A stretch of DNA of 64,000 nt from Neolentinus lepideus HHB14362 ss-1 (lineage: Eukaryota; Basidiomycota; Agaricomycetes; Gloeophyllales; Gloeophyllaceae): NCBI GenBank assembly GCA_001632425.1, contig KV425604.1, positions 67,993 to 131,992 of the forward strand. Direction: 5' to 3'. The position numbers were made by a program, and so were the translations under genes. Each line of letters opens with the position of its first letter. Positions within the stretch are counted from its first letter, which is position 1. Positions 1-11,681 of the stretch are shown here, one piece after another. The notes under the pieces are model-generated. The model saw only the letters and a program-made list of their open reading frames with translations. It searched no databases and was not told where the DNA came from.

Positions 1-3000
1 CAGATAACCTTCCAAGTTCAACTGCGAGTGGCGCGGGTTTAGACGACAACGCTTCATATATGCTTTGATTCTTCTGCGCTGACTGGTTGTCAATGGTGCG
101 GAACCGCTCAAAGTACCGTCAGGCATGATGCCTGGCGTTGTCACAGCCGACATGGTCAATCCTAACCCAACCAGCTGCGATGTACTAGCCGACGGTGACA
201 GCGCCGAAGGTGGCGATCCTATACCATTGCGACTGGTTGTCCAATACTTTATCCGCTGGACAGAGTTGTCGAAGTTGCTGATATAGCGATGAGCACGAAT
301 TAGCAAGGAATAATATAGACACATCATTGTGACTCACTTGATGTAGGTGGAATACATCTTCATGAAGGCCGCATGGGCGACGAACGTACCAGCCACTGTA
401 CGGGCTACTCCAGATGAAAGCCGACCATCTACATCCGTTTCGGCCAATACAGCGGCCGGCTTCATCAGAGGAGTAGCGGCTGTCTCGATGGCAGGGAGAA
501 GGCTTTCCTTATGGAACGAAAATAATGCTTCAAGGCCGCCAAACACAATCTTACGCTCTCCACTAGGCACCACAGTCTCTTTGATGGACGACCCAACTCC
601 ACTGAGCACATTCGCCGGAGCACAAGCAGGCTTGATGTAGATATCCACAAGTTCCTGGAGACCCTTCACGTACGTTCGTTCGGTCCTATCAACCGATCAG
701 TAAGTTTACAAAAGCAAGATAGATAGATGGTACGAACTCCACGATCTCTCGGACAATCATTGCACGTCTGCCCTTGTCATCTTTGTACTTCCGCTCCTCC
801 TCGTTTGCCTGTCCAGAGCTCCCGCTATCTGTTGTTACAACGCTGAGGGTTTGAGCGCTGCTAGAGCGTCCTGGCGTCTCTGGAGATCTCAGGTACGAGG
901 AAGACATGGAAGAACTCGAGGCGATGGAGCCATCCGACATGACTCTTCCGCCCTCAACTAGTGTTGGTCGACGGGATCCCATACTGTTTGATATCCCCTC
1001 CCCAAGAGAGAGTGAGGACCCATACATACTCATGACGTTCCCCTGAGAAGTGCCGAGATCATGCATGTCCTTCAGATATGCCATAATTGACCGCAATGCC
1101 CGTGAATAAGCATCGCGCCCACGGTCTTCCCCGTTCAGATGCTGGCTCCCAACACTGGTGCGCGCGCTATCTCCTCTGACCTCCCCCATTTCATCAGCAC
1201 CGACGGCTCTGACCCCAGGAACAAAGTCAGACGGAGGCGGAACAGGAATATTGAGGTTGGGGGGCACATCTATAGGCAAGAAACTTCTACGCTTGCGAGC
1301 CTTATTACCAGGCGATGTCGGTGACAAAAACCCGCCCGAAGATGGCGGCGGCGAAGTGAGGCTACCTGGGGATGACTTGTCCTGCGCATAAGGGTGTGTT
1401 GCTGGAATGCTGTCCAGCGTACCAGCCATGGAGATTCTAAGATCAATATGTGGCGTCTCGGGCCGAAGCTCATTCGTCGGGGCGGGAGTCAAGATATCAG
1501 GGATTGACCGAGGAACTGCTGATCCGTTCACGAACGGACTAACCGGAGGTCCGCCATGCGCAGTCGTAGGTCGAGACGACGGACGAGAAGATGAGGGCGA
1601 GTCATTCCTCATCTTGCTCATCGACATCTTTTTGAGGAAACCCCATTTGCTACCTCTCTCTTTTTCTTTCCCCTGCTCTGGTCGCTGAGGACGCCACTTG
1701 ACACCTTGGGAGCTATCATCTTCGTTGCCTCGAGTCTTGACATCAGTGTAGCGGTCCAGCAGAGGCGACACTTCCACCTGAGATGGTATACGTGCTGAAC
1801 CAGGAGTAATCGGCATCACATTACCCTCTTCTTCCGCTACAGGCTTGTCCCAGGCAGCGTTCGAGAGTTTAGGTCTCGAGCTCGACCCTGACCGAGGACG
1901 ACCAGACGTCACCCCGAGACTAGCAAACCGTTTCGGCAGAACAGACGAACCCGCCTCCTGCAAAGAAGTACCAGCGCTGAGCAAATTGGAGCTGGAAGCC
2001 TTGTAAGCCAGTGGCCGCCTAGGAGGTGAAGTAGCCGGGATCTCAGTGGCGCTCGCCGTGAAAGGTTCGGACGTTTTCTGCAGGTCGCCAGCACTCTTCA
2101 TCTTCCGCAGGTCGCGGTCTCCAAAATACCCAGAGTCCACGACACTCTTGGTATTAGGCGATGCCTGTTGAGCATTCGCCAGACGATTCGACCTTACCCC
2201 AGCGTATGCGGTATTGGGTCGGTTCTTGTCGTAATATGCCCTGTTCGGTGTGGTCCTTGTACGCGACAGGCTTGGTGCAAGAAGGGGGCCGCCATTCGTC
2301 TGCGGCGGTGGTGAAGTCGCAGCACGGCTAAGAATTGGCGCACGAGCAGGAGTAATAGTATCTTCCTCCTCGCCAGCGAAAGGCGCCCTGCCATCCTGAA
2401 CAGGAGAAGACGGCTCAGAAAAGTCGTCAACATCAGTGTCCGTCCCAGTCGCACTAGTTTGGAAAGTGGCTGGAGACAGGGGGAAAATAGGCGCAGAGGG
2501 GGGATAGGGAGGTGATGTCGGACTCTTGGCCAGCAAGGGATCAACGAGCGCTTTCCACGGCCCTTGGAAAGGATTGCCCTCTACGAGTAATGTCTCTAGT
2601 GCAGGGAGCAAACAAAACCAGCTAGGTAAAGAATGCAGCTTGTTTCGCCGGATACTGAGTATATGCAGTTTCTCCAGAGCACTGAGCGGAAACGGCAGAG
2701 TCGCGATGCCACAAGAATCAGCAATGAGCACTCGAAGCGAAATAAGGTTGGCCAGGAACACCGGAAGAGCACGCAGTGGATTAGAGGCAATATTCAATTC
2801 CTCAAGCTGCACACAAGACGCCAGAGCCGGAGGAATGGCGCTGAGAAAGTTCGCGGATATGTCAAGCACTAGAAGAGAGGCAGTGATTTGTGGCAGGATA
2901 TTGCTAAGGAACGACGGCACTGCATTGGGAGTACTAGAGGACGCCAGCAGCAAGTGTGTCGTACCTACAGGAATTAGTTGGAATGCGTGGTCAAAACTCA

Positions 3001-4394
3001 TGCATGGAGGCCAGAGAGGTATATGCGATACTCGAACATACCTGCTTCGACCTGAAGACTGGATACAGCTACACCCTCACCCTGAACTATCAAACCTCGC
3101 CCTTGTTCCACCACCACAACCGCAGCTGTGGGCTCTTCCTCCCTGCTTTCGTCCTCATCTACATCTACATCTACATCAAGACCCATGTCATCATCAGTCT
3201 CTTCATCACTTGTCAGACCGAATTCGTCTCTCTCGTCGACGGGATACCAAGAACCTTCGAAGCTCGGTTCCCCTTCAGATCGTATTCGTCCTTGGTCTGA
3301 CTGCGAGTTCATGCCGCCATTTCCTACGGATGAAGAACGAGAACGACTGCCGCCGGCAGACGACCAGGGCCGTAGTTCGTACTGGTGGTGTGATTGAGAC
3401 AAAGAAGAGGGTGCAGAGGAGTTGAGATCCCGGGCGGAGTGAACACCTTCTCCGGTACCGGCACCGACACCGTGGTTTACCTCATCCACATCTGAATCTA
3501 TACGGCTGTGACTATAATCGCTAGAGGCAAGAGCACTGCCGCCTGAGGTGTATGCAGAGGATCTGGTGGAGGCAGTTGAGGAACCGCCAGATGAAAACCC
3601 GTATCCGAGCGAACCATTCGGTCGACGAAATGGGTACGGATCGGGAAATTGACTCGGATCGGGAAGTGGAGGAACCTTTGTAGGAAGAGCATATGACCGT
3701 GCAGCACTGCTGTCGAGAAGGAATGAAGAGTCGTCGCCGAACGAGGACGGACGTACGATAGGTGAATGAGGATGGGCAATTTGCACCGCCGAGGACGAGT
3801 TAGGGTAGGTTATAGAGAGCGGCGACTCCATGTTAAGGTAGGAAGCCTGGGGAGAGAGCGGACTGGACTGCTGAGCAGAGCTGGGCGACCAACAGTCATC
3901 AAGAGTGGGACTGGCAGAAGGAGTGGGTGCTCGGGGTCGAGAGTGCATGTCGGCGTTGCTGGGAGAGAACGGCGACGGAGGAAGAGCAGCAGAAGGGTGG
4001 GCACGTAAGTATTCTAGATCTGCTGCGAGACGAGTTAGTAACGAACGACTTGGAATGCGATGAGGCCAATTAACTGCACAACGACGGCATCAAGAGAAAG
4101 AAGAGGCTGTCGGATTTGAATTGGACAAGCGTGGTTTGCGACTGCATATAGCATCTGGCATCCGTCGGTGTCCCACGAAGGATCATCATCAGCCAAATAA
4201 ACGCCCGTTATTACCCCGGCCTCTCTCTCTTCCTCAAGGCAACCGGGCAGAATGCAAATGGCAGTAGAAGACCCACCTATGTGATGGTCGTCCTGGACCA
4301 GTTCTAGGGGCACTGAAGCACTTGGAGCGAACGAGCCCAGCACAGGACTGTCGGCTCTGCCTTGGTGCTGGAGGTCGAGCACGTCGCTGGGCAT
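1..4394 (-). CDS. Leucine-rich-repeat RhoGEF (DH domain), 3' end outside the window
   Basis: Probable guanine-nucleotide exchange factor for a Rho-type GTPase. Inferred exons: 4394..4277, 4073..3042, 2964..738, 685..338 and 277..<1. The start ATG at 4394 opens MPSDVLDLQ. Exons 1 and 2 encode a low-complexity Ser/Pro/acidic region, including an Asp-Val run near 3170. Exon 3 begins with about four leucine-rich repeats (LLVLDISANFLSAIPPAL and similar) and then a long disordered linker. The DH domain starts where exons 3 and 4 join and give IVREIVETERTYVKGLQELV; it continues to RCRLNPRHSQLNLEGYL at the window edge. All four joins keep frame, and the donor GTTCGT at 737 restores the DH consensus exactly. 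The C-terminus, where a PH domain might lie, is not visible. LRR plus DH family assignment is firm; the exact orthologue is not known to me. Confidence 0.85.
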
Positions 4395-4882
4395 GGCGAG
4401 CAGGGGCCTGTCGTGTGTGGGCCGGTAAGGGGAGGACTGCGAGGCAAGCAGGATAGAAATGGGGTGCTCGGGGTCGATTTCGTGTGACCGTACGTGACCG
4501 CGTCCAGCCTGGCAGCAATACGTACCTGTCTCCCATTCCCTCCTAGTAACGCGCTTTTGACGTACTGACACGCTTTCCCTGAGATGTCGGATATAAATGC
4601 TCTATAGTCAATCATACACAACCAGCAGAATGTTTTCGACTACGATGAAACCCATCCAGCCATCAGGCGGAATGTATTGCCATACGGTCGCTGTATAATT
4701 AATTACAAGGAGCTCGACATAAAGGCTTCTTATGCCTACACGCAATCGCCATACTGGAGGCTGATAGATTTACACGTCTCGGCAATCTGACACACGGCCT
4801 GCCTAATTGCTTCGCACCATGACCGCGGCGATGCCATACTATGATTGTAGCGACGCTGGCACACATACCCCGGGTACAACCA

Positions 4883-4924
4883 GTTTTAATTATCCACGGA
4901 TCGGTTTTAATTATCCATGGATCA
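4883..4924. repeat. Two tandem copies of a 21-bp unit
   Basis: Two adjacent 21-bp units (4883-4903 and 4904-4924), built on TTTTAATTATCC and differing at only two positions. They lie just 3' of the ELP4 stop, between the ends of ELP4 and the RhoGEF promoter. It is probably a simple replication-slippage duplication. Confidence 0.8.
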
Positions 4925-4959
4925 GGAAGGATATACGAGAATCGTCCCGGCGCACCCAC

Positions 4960-6513
4960 TCAGAAGTCGTACAAGTCAGGAGCGTCAGACCTAAAGGCCA
5001 CCTTCTTCTTCGCCTTGCCTGGCTTCCGAGCCGCTGCGATCTCGTCAGCCTGAGAGACCGCATGAGAAGCGATTCTTGTTTGTGCCATAGATTCTTCGAG
5101 CCCCACTTCGACCGTGGCTACATCACCGCTCAAACGCGAAGCATCAGCATCAACGCTAGGCAGCTGCTCGGTCGGGGTATTGTTAGAGCTTCCCACTTCC
5201 ATAGGGGAGAACGTTGACGCAGGAGTAGTACGTCTCTCGCCAACCCCACCCTCCACATCCAAGTGTAGGGTTTCAAAGATGAGTCTCTTGCGCATGCACT
5301 TGAACGCAAGATTATTCTCGCCGACCCCGCCAGCAGACGATGCAGACGCGAACACTCCTCGAAGCGCTGAAAATCTATCACTCGGAGGGAGGAGCGTGTG
5401 TGGAGCGGGTTGAGCATGAATATGCACCATCCCATGATGCGAAGGAAAGATCGCAGACAAAGATGGATCACCTGAAAATAGGATCAGATTGGAGTGAAAA
5501 AAGGCACAGAAGCCTACACAAACCTCCAAACGCAGAGAGCGTGATGCATGCATCCGAGACCCACGCGAGCTTCTGTATCCATCCCGGTCCGCCCCATTGA
5601 TCCTCGCATAGATGGGACGCGGGACAGACCATTGCGCATGAGTGCGGGTATTGACGCAGTAGACGACGCAAGCGGTATAGAAACCATATAACGTTCTGCA
5701 CAAAAGCTGAGATCCCAAAATAACATCACAGACATTGGGGCAAACCTGTGGCACTATGTCACCCCACTCCGCAGAGCCAAAGAGGGGAACACATATTCTT
5801 GTCGCCCAGGGAGTAGACCGCCGATCCTTTTGCAAGATATCCGCAACTTGGTTGAGTACGATATCCGACGGAGAAGCATCCCCTTGATGTGAGACGGGAA
5901 TGAAACTAACGGTCTGAGCCGCAGACGCCTCGGAGATGACTTGTTCGGGGATTCGACAAGTCAGATCGAAAGTCGAACAAAATTCTTCAGTAGATCTGTC
6001 AATAGTGTCAAGAGAAGGGATGAGCTCTCGATACAGTAGGTCAACTTTACGACTTACATACGAATTAGGCGAATCGACGGTAGTCTGAAATTTCTTCATT
6101 TGTTCGTACCGCCATGCGATCTTGACCTTATTGTCATGATCACTAGCCTTTCCTTCTTCTTCCTCATCTCCGGGGGTACCGGAAGTTGAAGGAACTGAGC
6201 CCGATGCTCCAGGCGTCCACATACATTCCGACACAAATTCCTGCGCGGAGTCGCCAACGACCAGTGTCCTCTGCTTTAGAGCCAAACCTTGAGCGATGTA
6301 ATACTTTGCGACCAGCTCTGCGTACGCAGAATGTACGTCAGGAGCCAATATGACAGAAGAACAGGAAAGCGGCAGGCCTCCGCCTAGTATATCATCCAGG
6401 GACGGAATCCCAGTGGAAGTAATGATGGTCGCTGCCGACGACGGTGAACTGCGGGTGCCAGGCTGCGCAATATGGGGTTGCTTGGAGACTGCCTTTCGTT
6501 TAAAGGACGACAT
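4960..6513 (-). CDS. ELP4: Elongator complex subunit 4 (Elp4/PAXNEB family)
   Basis: RecA-like subunit of the Elp4-5-6 subassembly of Elongator, which supports wobble-uridine modification of tRNA. Exons: 6513..5746, 5695..5524 and 5471..4960. Both introns (50 and 52 bp) happen to stay open, so the unspliced frame reads through them. The N-terminus has the family opening TSTGIPSLDDILGGGLPL followed by SSVILAPDVHSAYAELVAKY. Exon 2 carries FLYRLRRLLRQYPHSCAMV, and the join into exon 3 gives ITLSAFGGDPSLSAIFPSHH. The C-terminus ends in the typical KKKVAFRSDAPDLYDF. As in the family, no functional Walker A lysine is apparent. It is divergent from IMP1, with about 190 bp between starts. Confidence 0.9.
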   Translation of the reverse strand: MSSFKRKAVSKQPHIAQPGTRSSPSSAATIITSTGIPSLDDILGGGLPLSCSSVILAPDVHSAYAELVAKYYIAQGLALKQRTLVVGDSAQEFVSECMWTPGASGSVPSTSGTPGDEEEEGKASDHDNKVKIAWRYEQMKKFQTTVDSPNSYVSRKVDLLYRELIPSLDTIDRSTEEFCSTFDLTCRIPEQVISEASAAQTVSFIPVSHQGDASPSDIVLNQVADILQKDRRSTPWATRICVPLFGSAEWGDIVPQVCPNVCDVILGSQLLCRTLYGFYTACVVYCVNTRTHAQWSVPRPIYARINGADRDGYRSSRGSRMHASRSLRLEVCVGFCAFFHSNLILFSGDPSLSAIFPSHHGMVHIHAQPAPHTLLPPSDRFSALRGVFASASSAGGVGENNLAFKCMRKRLIFETLHLDVEGGVGERRTTPASTFSPMEVGSSNNTPTEQLPSVDADASRLSGDVATVEVGLEESMAQTRIASHAVSQADEIAAARKPGKAKKKVAFRSDAPDLYDF

Positions 6514-6703
6514 GGACGGAAGTAAAAGACGCGGAGCTCGGAAGTGATGATCTTATCGACGTTAGGCGCCCACCTGAGTTTGACGCCCATTTACACTGCG
6601 ACAGCATTTGCAGCAAGTCTGGCTATATAAAAGGCTTTCTAGCTAGCCCGTCGGTGGCTTTTTCGTATCTTCCAGAGAGATCTCGGGTTCTAGCATCTCA
6701 AGA
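6514..6703. promoter_or_regulatory. Shared divergent promoter of ELP4 and IMP1
   Basis: A 190-bp gap separates the ELP4 and IMP1 start codons, so both promoters must lie here. A clear TATATAAAAG box at 6624-6633 lies about 70 bp upstream of the IMP1 ATG and most likely serves IMP1. No other motif is convincing. Confidence 0.6.
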
Positions 6704-7366
6704 ATGAGAAGACTGCTGAGGAAAGATTGGCCTTCGCTGGGAAGAAAATTCGGATACGGTATTCTCCTTGTTCGCAAGGCTTCTGCTCTCGCATCCAACC
6801 GGTATGAATTGCGCTTTACTAGGGCATAAACTGCGGATGCATGCTCCATCTCTTCCAAAGATATATCGGCGGCCCTAAACCCGTGCGTGTCCTATCAAGA
6901 TTTCGCCATCTGTCGCCGCTTACTCCTTCTCAAGGCCTACGGTCCCTCTATGCTTCCTACCTTGGCAGTACAAGGGGAATTACTTCTTGAGAATAACCTT
7001 AGCTATTGGTTGAATCCGAAGAGTATTGCCCGCGGCGACCTCGTCTCTTTCGTTTCGCCCATCAACCCTCAGCGTCTAGCGTGCAAGCGGGTCATAGGCC
7101 TTCCCGGGGACGTCGTATGCGTCGACCCAACTGGCGAAAAGGCGCCTTCCACGGAACATGTTATTGTGCCCAAAGGACACTATTGGCTTTCGGGTGATAA
7201 TGCTGCTGCTTCGAGGGACTCTAGGTGGTACGGACCTGTCTCAGGACGTTTGATACGCGGAAAAGTGGTGGCTAAGGTGCCTGATCAGTATCCTATTCAA
7301 TCCGACTTGCCTTTTACTGAGGGCGCTATAGATCTGGCCCCCGCGCTCATGGACCGTTTTCCGTAA
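6704..7366 (+). CDS. IMP1: Mitochondrial inner membrane protease subunit 1 (S26 signal peptidase)
   Basis: Catalytic subunit of the inner-membrane peptidase that removes sorting signals from proteins delivered to the intermembrane space. Proposed exons: 6704..6769, 6823..6882 and 6935..7366, all phase 0. Splicing gives a short N-terminus and membrane segment, GCMLHLFQRYIGG, followed directly by AYGPSMLPTL. GPSMLPT holds the catalytic Ser, ACKRVIGLPGD the catalytic Lys, and HYWLSGDN the conserved box E. The total of about 186 residues fits the family. Intron 2 (GTGCGT donor, CTTAC branch, CAAG acceptor) is secure; the intron 1 donor GTTCGC is less certain. A long frame opened by GTG at 6887 reads through intron 2 and is not the true start. 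Confidence 0.85.
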
Positions 7367-7660
7367 CCCGGTCTCTTATATCGACTGAATATGCCCATCA
7401 TCTACGGCCCGGCTCTGAGCCCTGCAAGTCAGCAGTCGTCGCAAGGATGCTGGTTCCATTCTCACAGTCAGAAGGATGGAAGGTTCTTGGGACTGTCAAC
7501 ATGACCCTCCCAAGTATCTGGTCACCCAATCTTGTCCAGCATTGCGGTCATGGCTCCTAATATTAATATTACAGAACTCGTATATATCTTACAGCACTTA
7601 TATCCCTGAACGGGGTGGCCGAACCCGGTGATAGGTCATGCCGGAGAAGAACTTCATGTA

Positions 7661-8763
7661 TCACCGCGCGAAGTTCATTGAATATCCTCCCTGTCCGTTA
7701 GGCTCAAATTTGAAGTTGTCAGTCGATAGCCCAAAATTGCCTAGTGCATCAAACTGTCAAATCGTTGCAATTGGAGATGAACAGGATACCTCACCTAAAA
7801 TGCTATTCCCGAGGCCCTTCAGTTTATCAAGCATTTCCCCCATTTCGGCTTTCTGAGCTGCTTCGAGTCTAGGCTTCAGACTCTGTAATGCTCTGCGTGT
7901 TTCGCCGAGTTGATGCGATGAAGGGGGCAGAACATTGATGAGAGCGTTGTAGTCTGAAGCAGGATTAGTTTGCGAGATTGTGAGACGGATGATGAGAGGT
8001 GTACCTTCTTGTGCGCTTGTTAACGAGGACCAGGTACCGATCTTCTCGTTGCAGGCTGCTCGTCTCTGAAGTGCCTTGACATAACCTGGGTCATCCAGTA
8101 AGGCTGGCAGCAGGCATTAGCACGGGCCACTGCAGTGTGTATAGGAGCAATTACCTTCGGTACATGCTGTAACGGCCTCCTTGTATTCTTCCTGTTCGTC
8201 ATAGCGCAAAATAAATGGCTGGCACCAGCACAGAGATGGGCACATACCAGTTTCATGTAACATGCGCCTATGTTTGCGCTGAGGACGGCTCTGGCTTTGG
8301 CACAATCCTTCTCTAACGCGGTGGACTCTGGCAGAATGTCCTCGTCTTGCGGTGCTTCATCAGAGTCTTCTTTTTGTTCTTCTTCGGATGGCGGAGCATT
8401 CCTGTCGTCCTCATCTTCATCGAACTCTTTTCGAAAGTCACGTTCCTTCCCCTTCCCCGACTTCGACTCTTTCTCCTTCCGCCGCGGTAGCCGTCCAAAA
8501 CCACTTCTGTACGCATTCAATGCTTCGTTCCATTTCCCAGCACGGAAGTAGTCGTTGCCTTCGAGCTTCAAGTCCTCTGCCTCCTTGAGGGATTGCTTAA
8601 TCACAAGGACCACAGGTCAGTCCTGTCATCCTGAAGCTTGAAGGGGAATTCTTACGCGAATTTCGTCTTCGCTAACAGGCTCAACTTCGACATCTACGTC
8701 CGGTGCTACCACAAATGCTGATTCAGCTCCCGGGGACGCCTCTGATTGTGGTGAGTGATTCAT
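7661..8763 (-). CDS. TPR cochaperone, tetratricopeptide repeat protein 1 (TTC1) family
   Basis: Small TPR protein of the TTC1 type, whose members bind Hsp70/Hsp90 C-termini. Six exons: 8763..8656, 8595..8248, 8191..8155, 8103..8005, 7953..7795 and 7740..7661; all phases agree. The acidic N-terminus leads into TPR 1 (KLEGNDYFRAGKWNEALNAY). A strongly acidic insert follows (EDEDDRNAPPSEEEQKEDSD). The later TPR helices read ANIGACYMKLEEYKEAVTAC and LLDDPGYVKALQRRAACNEK. The C-terminal FGLSTDNFKFEPNGQGGYSM is the family signature and confirms the last 80-bp exon, which is too short to stand out on its own. The 37-bp third exon is also small. It converges with IMP1 across a 294-bp gap. Confidence 0.85.
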
Positions 8764-9657
8764 CTTGTCCGAATGCCAGATGTCGGATTTGGCCGAAGTT
8801 GGGACCTGCCCGGTCCGATCGGACTTACTTGATCGTGCATCTACGCGAAAGAAACGTAGATTGCCTGCTTACCACAAGAGTGTACCGTACGTGCTGAATA
8901 CCAATGTTACTACTTTGTCGCTTTGTCATGAAATGAGCGAATTGGGCGATGTTTGGACTAGCCGGTGTATACTAGTGGTTTGATTGGATCCGAGTATAAT
9001 AGTGGCGTTGAAGACATTGGAGGGCAACTATTTAAACGCCGGTAGGTGGGGAAATGCATGATGGGGGAGGAGAAACTCCCGCTAGAGCAGGGTCAAGTAC
9101 GTATCTTTGGCTTGTTGATACTACTTGGCCTGATATCTAGTCAGGTACAAAGACCACGCAATCCCCGGCATAAGTGATTAGCTCAGGCGAATTACTGAGT
9201 CTTTCTCGACAAGCTTCTCGGAGACAATACATACCCTGGCTGACTCTGAACTTTAGCCGTATGAGAGAGGGATTTTGTACATGCTGCACATTGGGACAGA
9301 CCAAGGTGAAACACCTTCCCTTGCCAAGGTGCGGATGCCTTTGGACAAGATTACTGTCATGAAGGACTAATTCATGGAGATAGCCCAATATTAGGACCAC
9401 ACTAGCTAGATGCAGCGTTTCGAAGTTGAGAAACCAGAAGATTAAAGCAGTAGACAAAATAGGCAATGGGATCGCCAAATATAGGGTGTATATTTTAGGC
9501 TGTATTCTCGGTGCTTTGCCGCCGATGTCATGCCGCAACTACGCGTCATGGTCATCAGGCTGGCCTGCAAGTTCTCAGTACTTACTAGTCTAAGATATGC
9601 TATCCAAGACAGATATATAAGTAAGCTATTCAAGACACACTTCCTCTCATTCCTATC
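8764..9657. other. Intergenic region (894 bp), no gene seen
   Basis: It holds the promoter of the TTC1-like gene on one side and that of the first SDR on the other. Several open frames of 60-130 codons exist (for example 9137-9538 minus), but none shows a family motif, a splice-supported extension or codon bias like its neighbours. Confidence 0.6.
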
Positions 9658-10734
9658 ATGCCTAGCATTAACGACAGCAAATGCATCCTCGTCATCGGTG
9701 CCACGGCTGGCATTGGCAGAGCTCTCGCTGTTAGCTTAAAGGCTTTGCCGTCCAGCCCCAAGGTCATTGTAACCGGGCGTCGTCAAGAGAGGTTGGACGA
9801 GCTGGCCAAACAAGGTTTCGAAACAATCAAGGTCGACATCGACACCGATCGCGCCAATCTCAAGAAATTTGTGGACAATACAGTCCGCAAGTATCCTGAA
9901 GTATGTAATCCCTTTCTACTAGGTCACCTCCAGAGTTTAATCTCGTAAAAGCTGGACTCTATCATCTTTTCAGCTGGTATTCAGCATGAATTCGACTTTA
10001 CCAAGCCTGAAGAGGTCAATGTTGACTGTACGCTTGTTACTCCCCTTCTGTCGGTCGCCTATCTAACAAGGACTTTCTCAGACATCGTGAGCGAACTGAA
10101 CACGAACTACACCGGGATCGTCACAATGATCACGTACTTCCTCCCTCACCTGCTCAAAGTTGCAGTAAGTCGTGCCCGCCTAAAGCGTGCCACATATATG
10201 ACGCTCAGTATATGCTTTGCAGTCCAAGGGCCAGCCAGCGTTCATTATCCCCATAACTTCTGGCCTTGGGATAGTACCTGGTCCTTGGGTCCCTTGCTAT
10301 TGCGCCACGAAAGCTGCCCTGCATAGTTATAGTATTTCGTTGAACGAACAATTGCGGGACACGGGCGTGCATGTCATCGAGATCTTGCCTCCGTAAGTTC
10401 CAATCCTCTTTTAAGGCCTTCTTGGCTTAAGCATGAATAATCCGTACAGTCTAGTGGAGTCGGAGCTTCACGACCGTAAGTGTCCACACATGTGTTGGTT
10501 CGAATACCTACCGTTGATCCGACTGCCATAGATCAAGGAAGGACTCCCGCGCTGTCTAAAGTCTGGATGACACTGGATGAGTTCACTAAGCAAACCGTAG
10601 AGGGCCTCAAGCGTGGCGACTCGATTGTTGCTAGTGGCATGGCCGCGCAAGGCTTCGAGAAGTTCGAGAAGGGAAAGGCAGAGTTCGCGCATGGTGCGTA
10701 CATGAATCACAAAAAGTTGACTGCGTCGTCATAA
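9658..10734 (+). CDS. Short-chain dehydrogenase/reductase, tandem copy 1
   Basis: NAD(P)-dependent oxidoreductase of the classical SDR fold; the substrate cannot be told from sequence. Six exons: 9658..9900, 9952..10027, 10082..10164, 10223..10392, 10450..10475 and 10532..10734. Cofactor motif: GATAGIGRAL, with GRRQERL after beta 2, which favours NADP. The middle exons carry the NAG-type segment FSAGIQHEFDF, and the catalytic region reads ITSGLGIVPGPWVPCYCATK (Ser, then Y-x-x-x-K as YCATK). The exon 5 micro-exon is only 26 bp and encodes LVESELHD. The layout resembles DltE-like oxidoreductases. A second copy with exons 1-5 of identical length follows 950 bp downstream. Confidence 0.88.
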
Positions 10735-11681
10735 GGGTAAGCTTGATCCTGTTCGAGCGTCCGCGCCGAAACTGACCGTCGTCGCAGGATTCCGTGTCTA
10801 GCAATGTGGCAATGTGTATTAATGTATATTAGTGGCAGAAGTGAATAGAATCCCACCGTCTATGCCGTTCGAGTGGACATACGCTATCTTTTGCCACAGG
10901 ACGGAGAAACCGGGAAATCTGGAGACTGGGGAAGAGGGGGAGACCCGCTGTATATCCGAAGAAGCCGTGTGAAAGCTTCCCGCAAGAGAGGGTCTCACTC
11001 GGGGTAAGTGATTCGTTATAAGCCGCAAGGCAGTACGAACCTCCAAAGGCGTTTGCCTGAACCCTGAGCGTCTGGTCCTATAATGAGCAATCTTCTCTGG
11101 ATTGACTTTTATCCTGGCTGACAGAGACAAAATTCACATGGCATTCTCTGAATTACTCAGTCTCGATGTAACTATCCATGTTTTGCATTCGCTCGAGATA
11201 CGTAACTCAACCAGAAATAAATGTATGATCTCCTTGCACTAGTCCCAAGCTTCTGGTTTAAGCTCCAGCGTGGTAGGTATTGGCCATGTCAATGAGCGCT
11301 TGATCATAATGCATTAATGACCCAAGGAGTCATCGATTCGCCTGCTTGCGGCTCACAGACTAAGTCAAGCAGTCCTGCTTTATCTCCATTATCTCCACGG
11401 TGTATTATGTGGTCGAAGTCTGCGAGGGTAAACTGTCTCCGAATACGGAAGGTAATGCTAACGTTAACAGGGCATCAATGTCTGTTAGCAGTTGTTGAAA
11501 TGACTGGTGAGAAGCGCGAACACTGACTCCTAGTTGGCACGATGCATTATCGGACTTATCGAGCTATTATCTATAGCGTCACGCATACCAATCGCATATA
11601 CGCATATAAGCGTACGTCGGGCACCTTGGGATAGAAACACGCACCGTTCACCATTTGCTTCTCGCATTATCGTTCGTTAGC
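10735..11681. other. Intergenic region between the SDR pair (947 bp)
   Basis: No coding, RNA or repeat signal was recognised. The short open frames at 10819-11130 (minus) and 11317-11526 (plus) lack family motifs. The region should contain the copy 1 terminator and the copy 2 promoter. Confidence 0.55.

Noticed and set aside
3160..3182. Microsatellite of GATGTA-type hexamers
   Set aside because: Coding repeat for an Asp-Val run inside the RhoGEF N-terminal region; not a separate element.
2526..3425. 299-codon plus-strand open frame opposite the LRR-RhoGEF
   Set aside because: Antisense shadow of the LRR exon and its intron; no motif, and composition reflects the complementary coding strand.
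6887..7366. GTG-initiated continuous frame taken as the whole IMP1
   Set aside because: Its first 16 codons are intron sequence; splicing from upstream exons restores the family N-terminus.
9137..9538. 133-codon minus-strand frame with a hydrophobic start
   Set aside because: No homology-like motif, no splice-supported extension and no clear promoter; probably chance.
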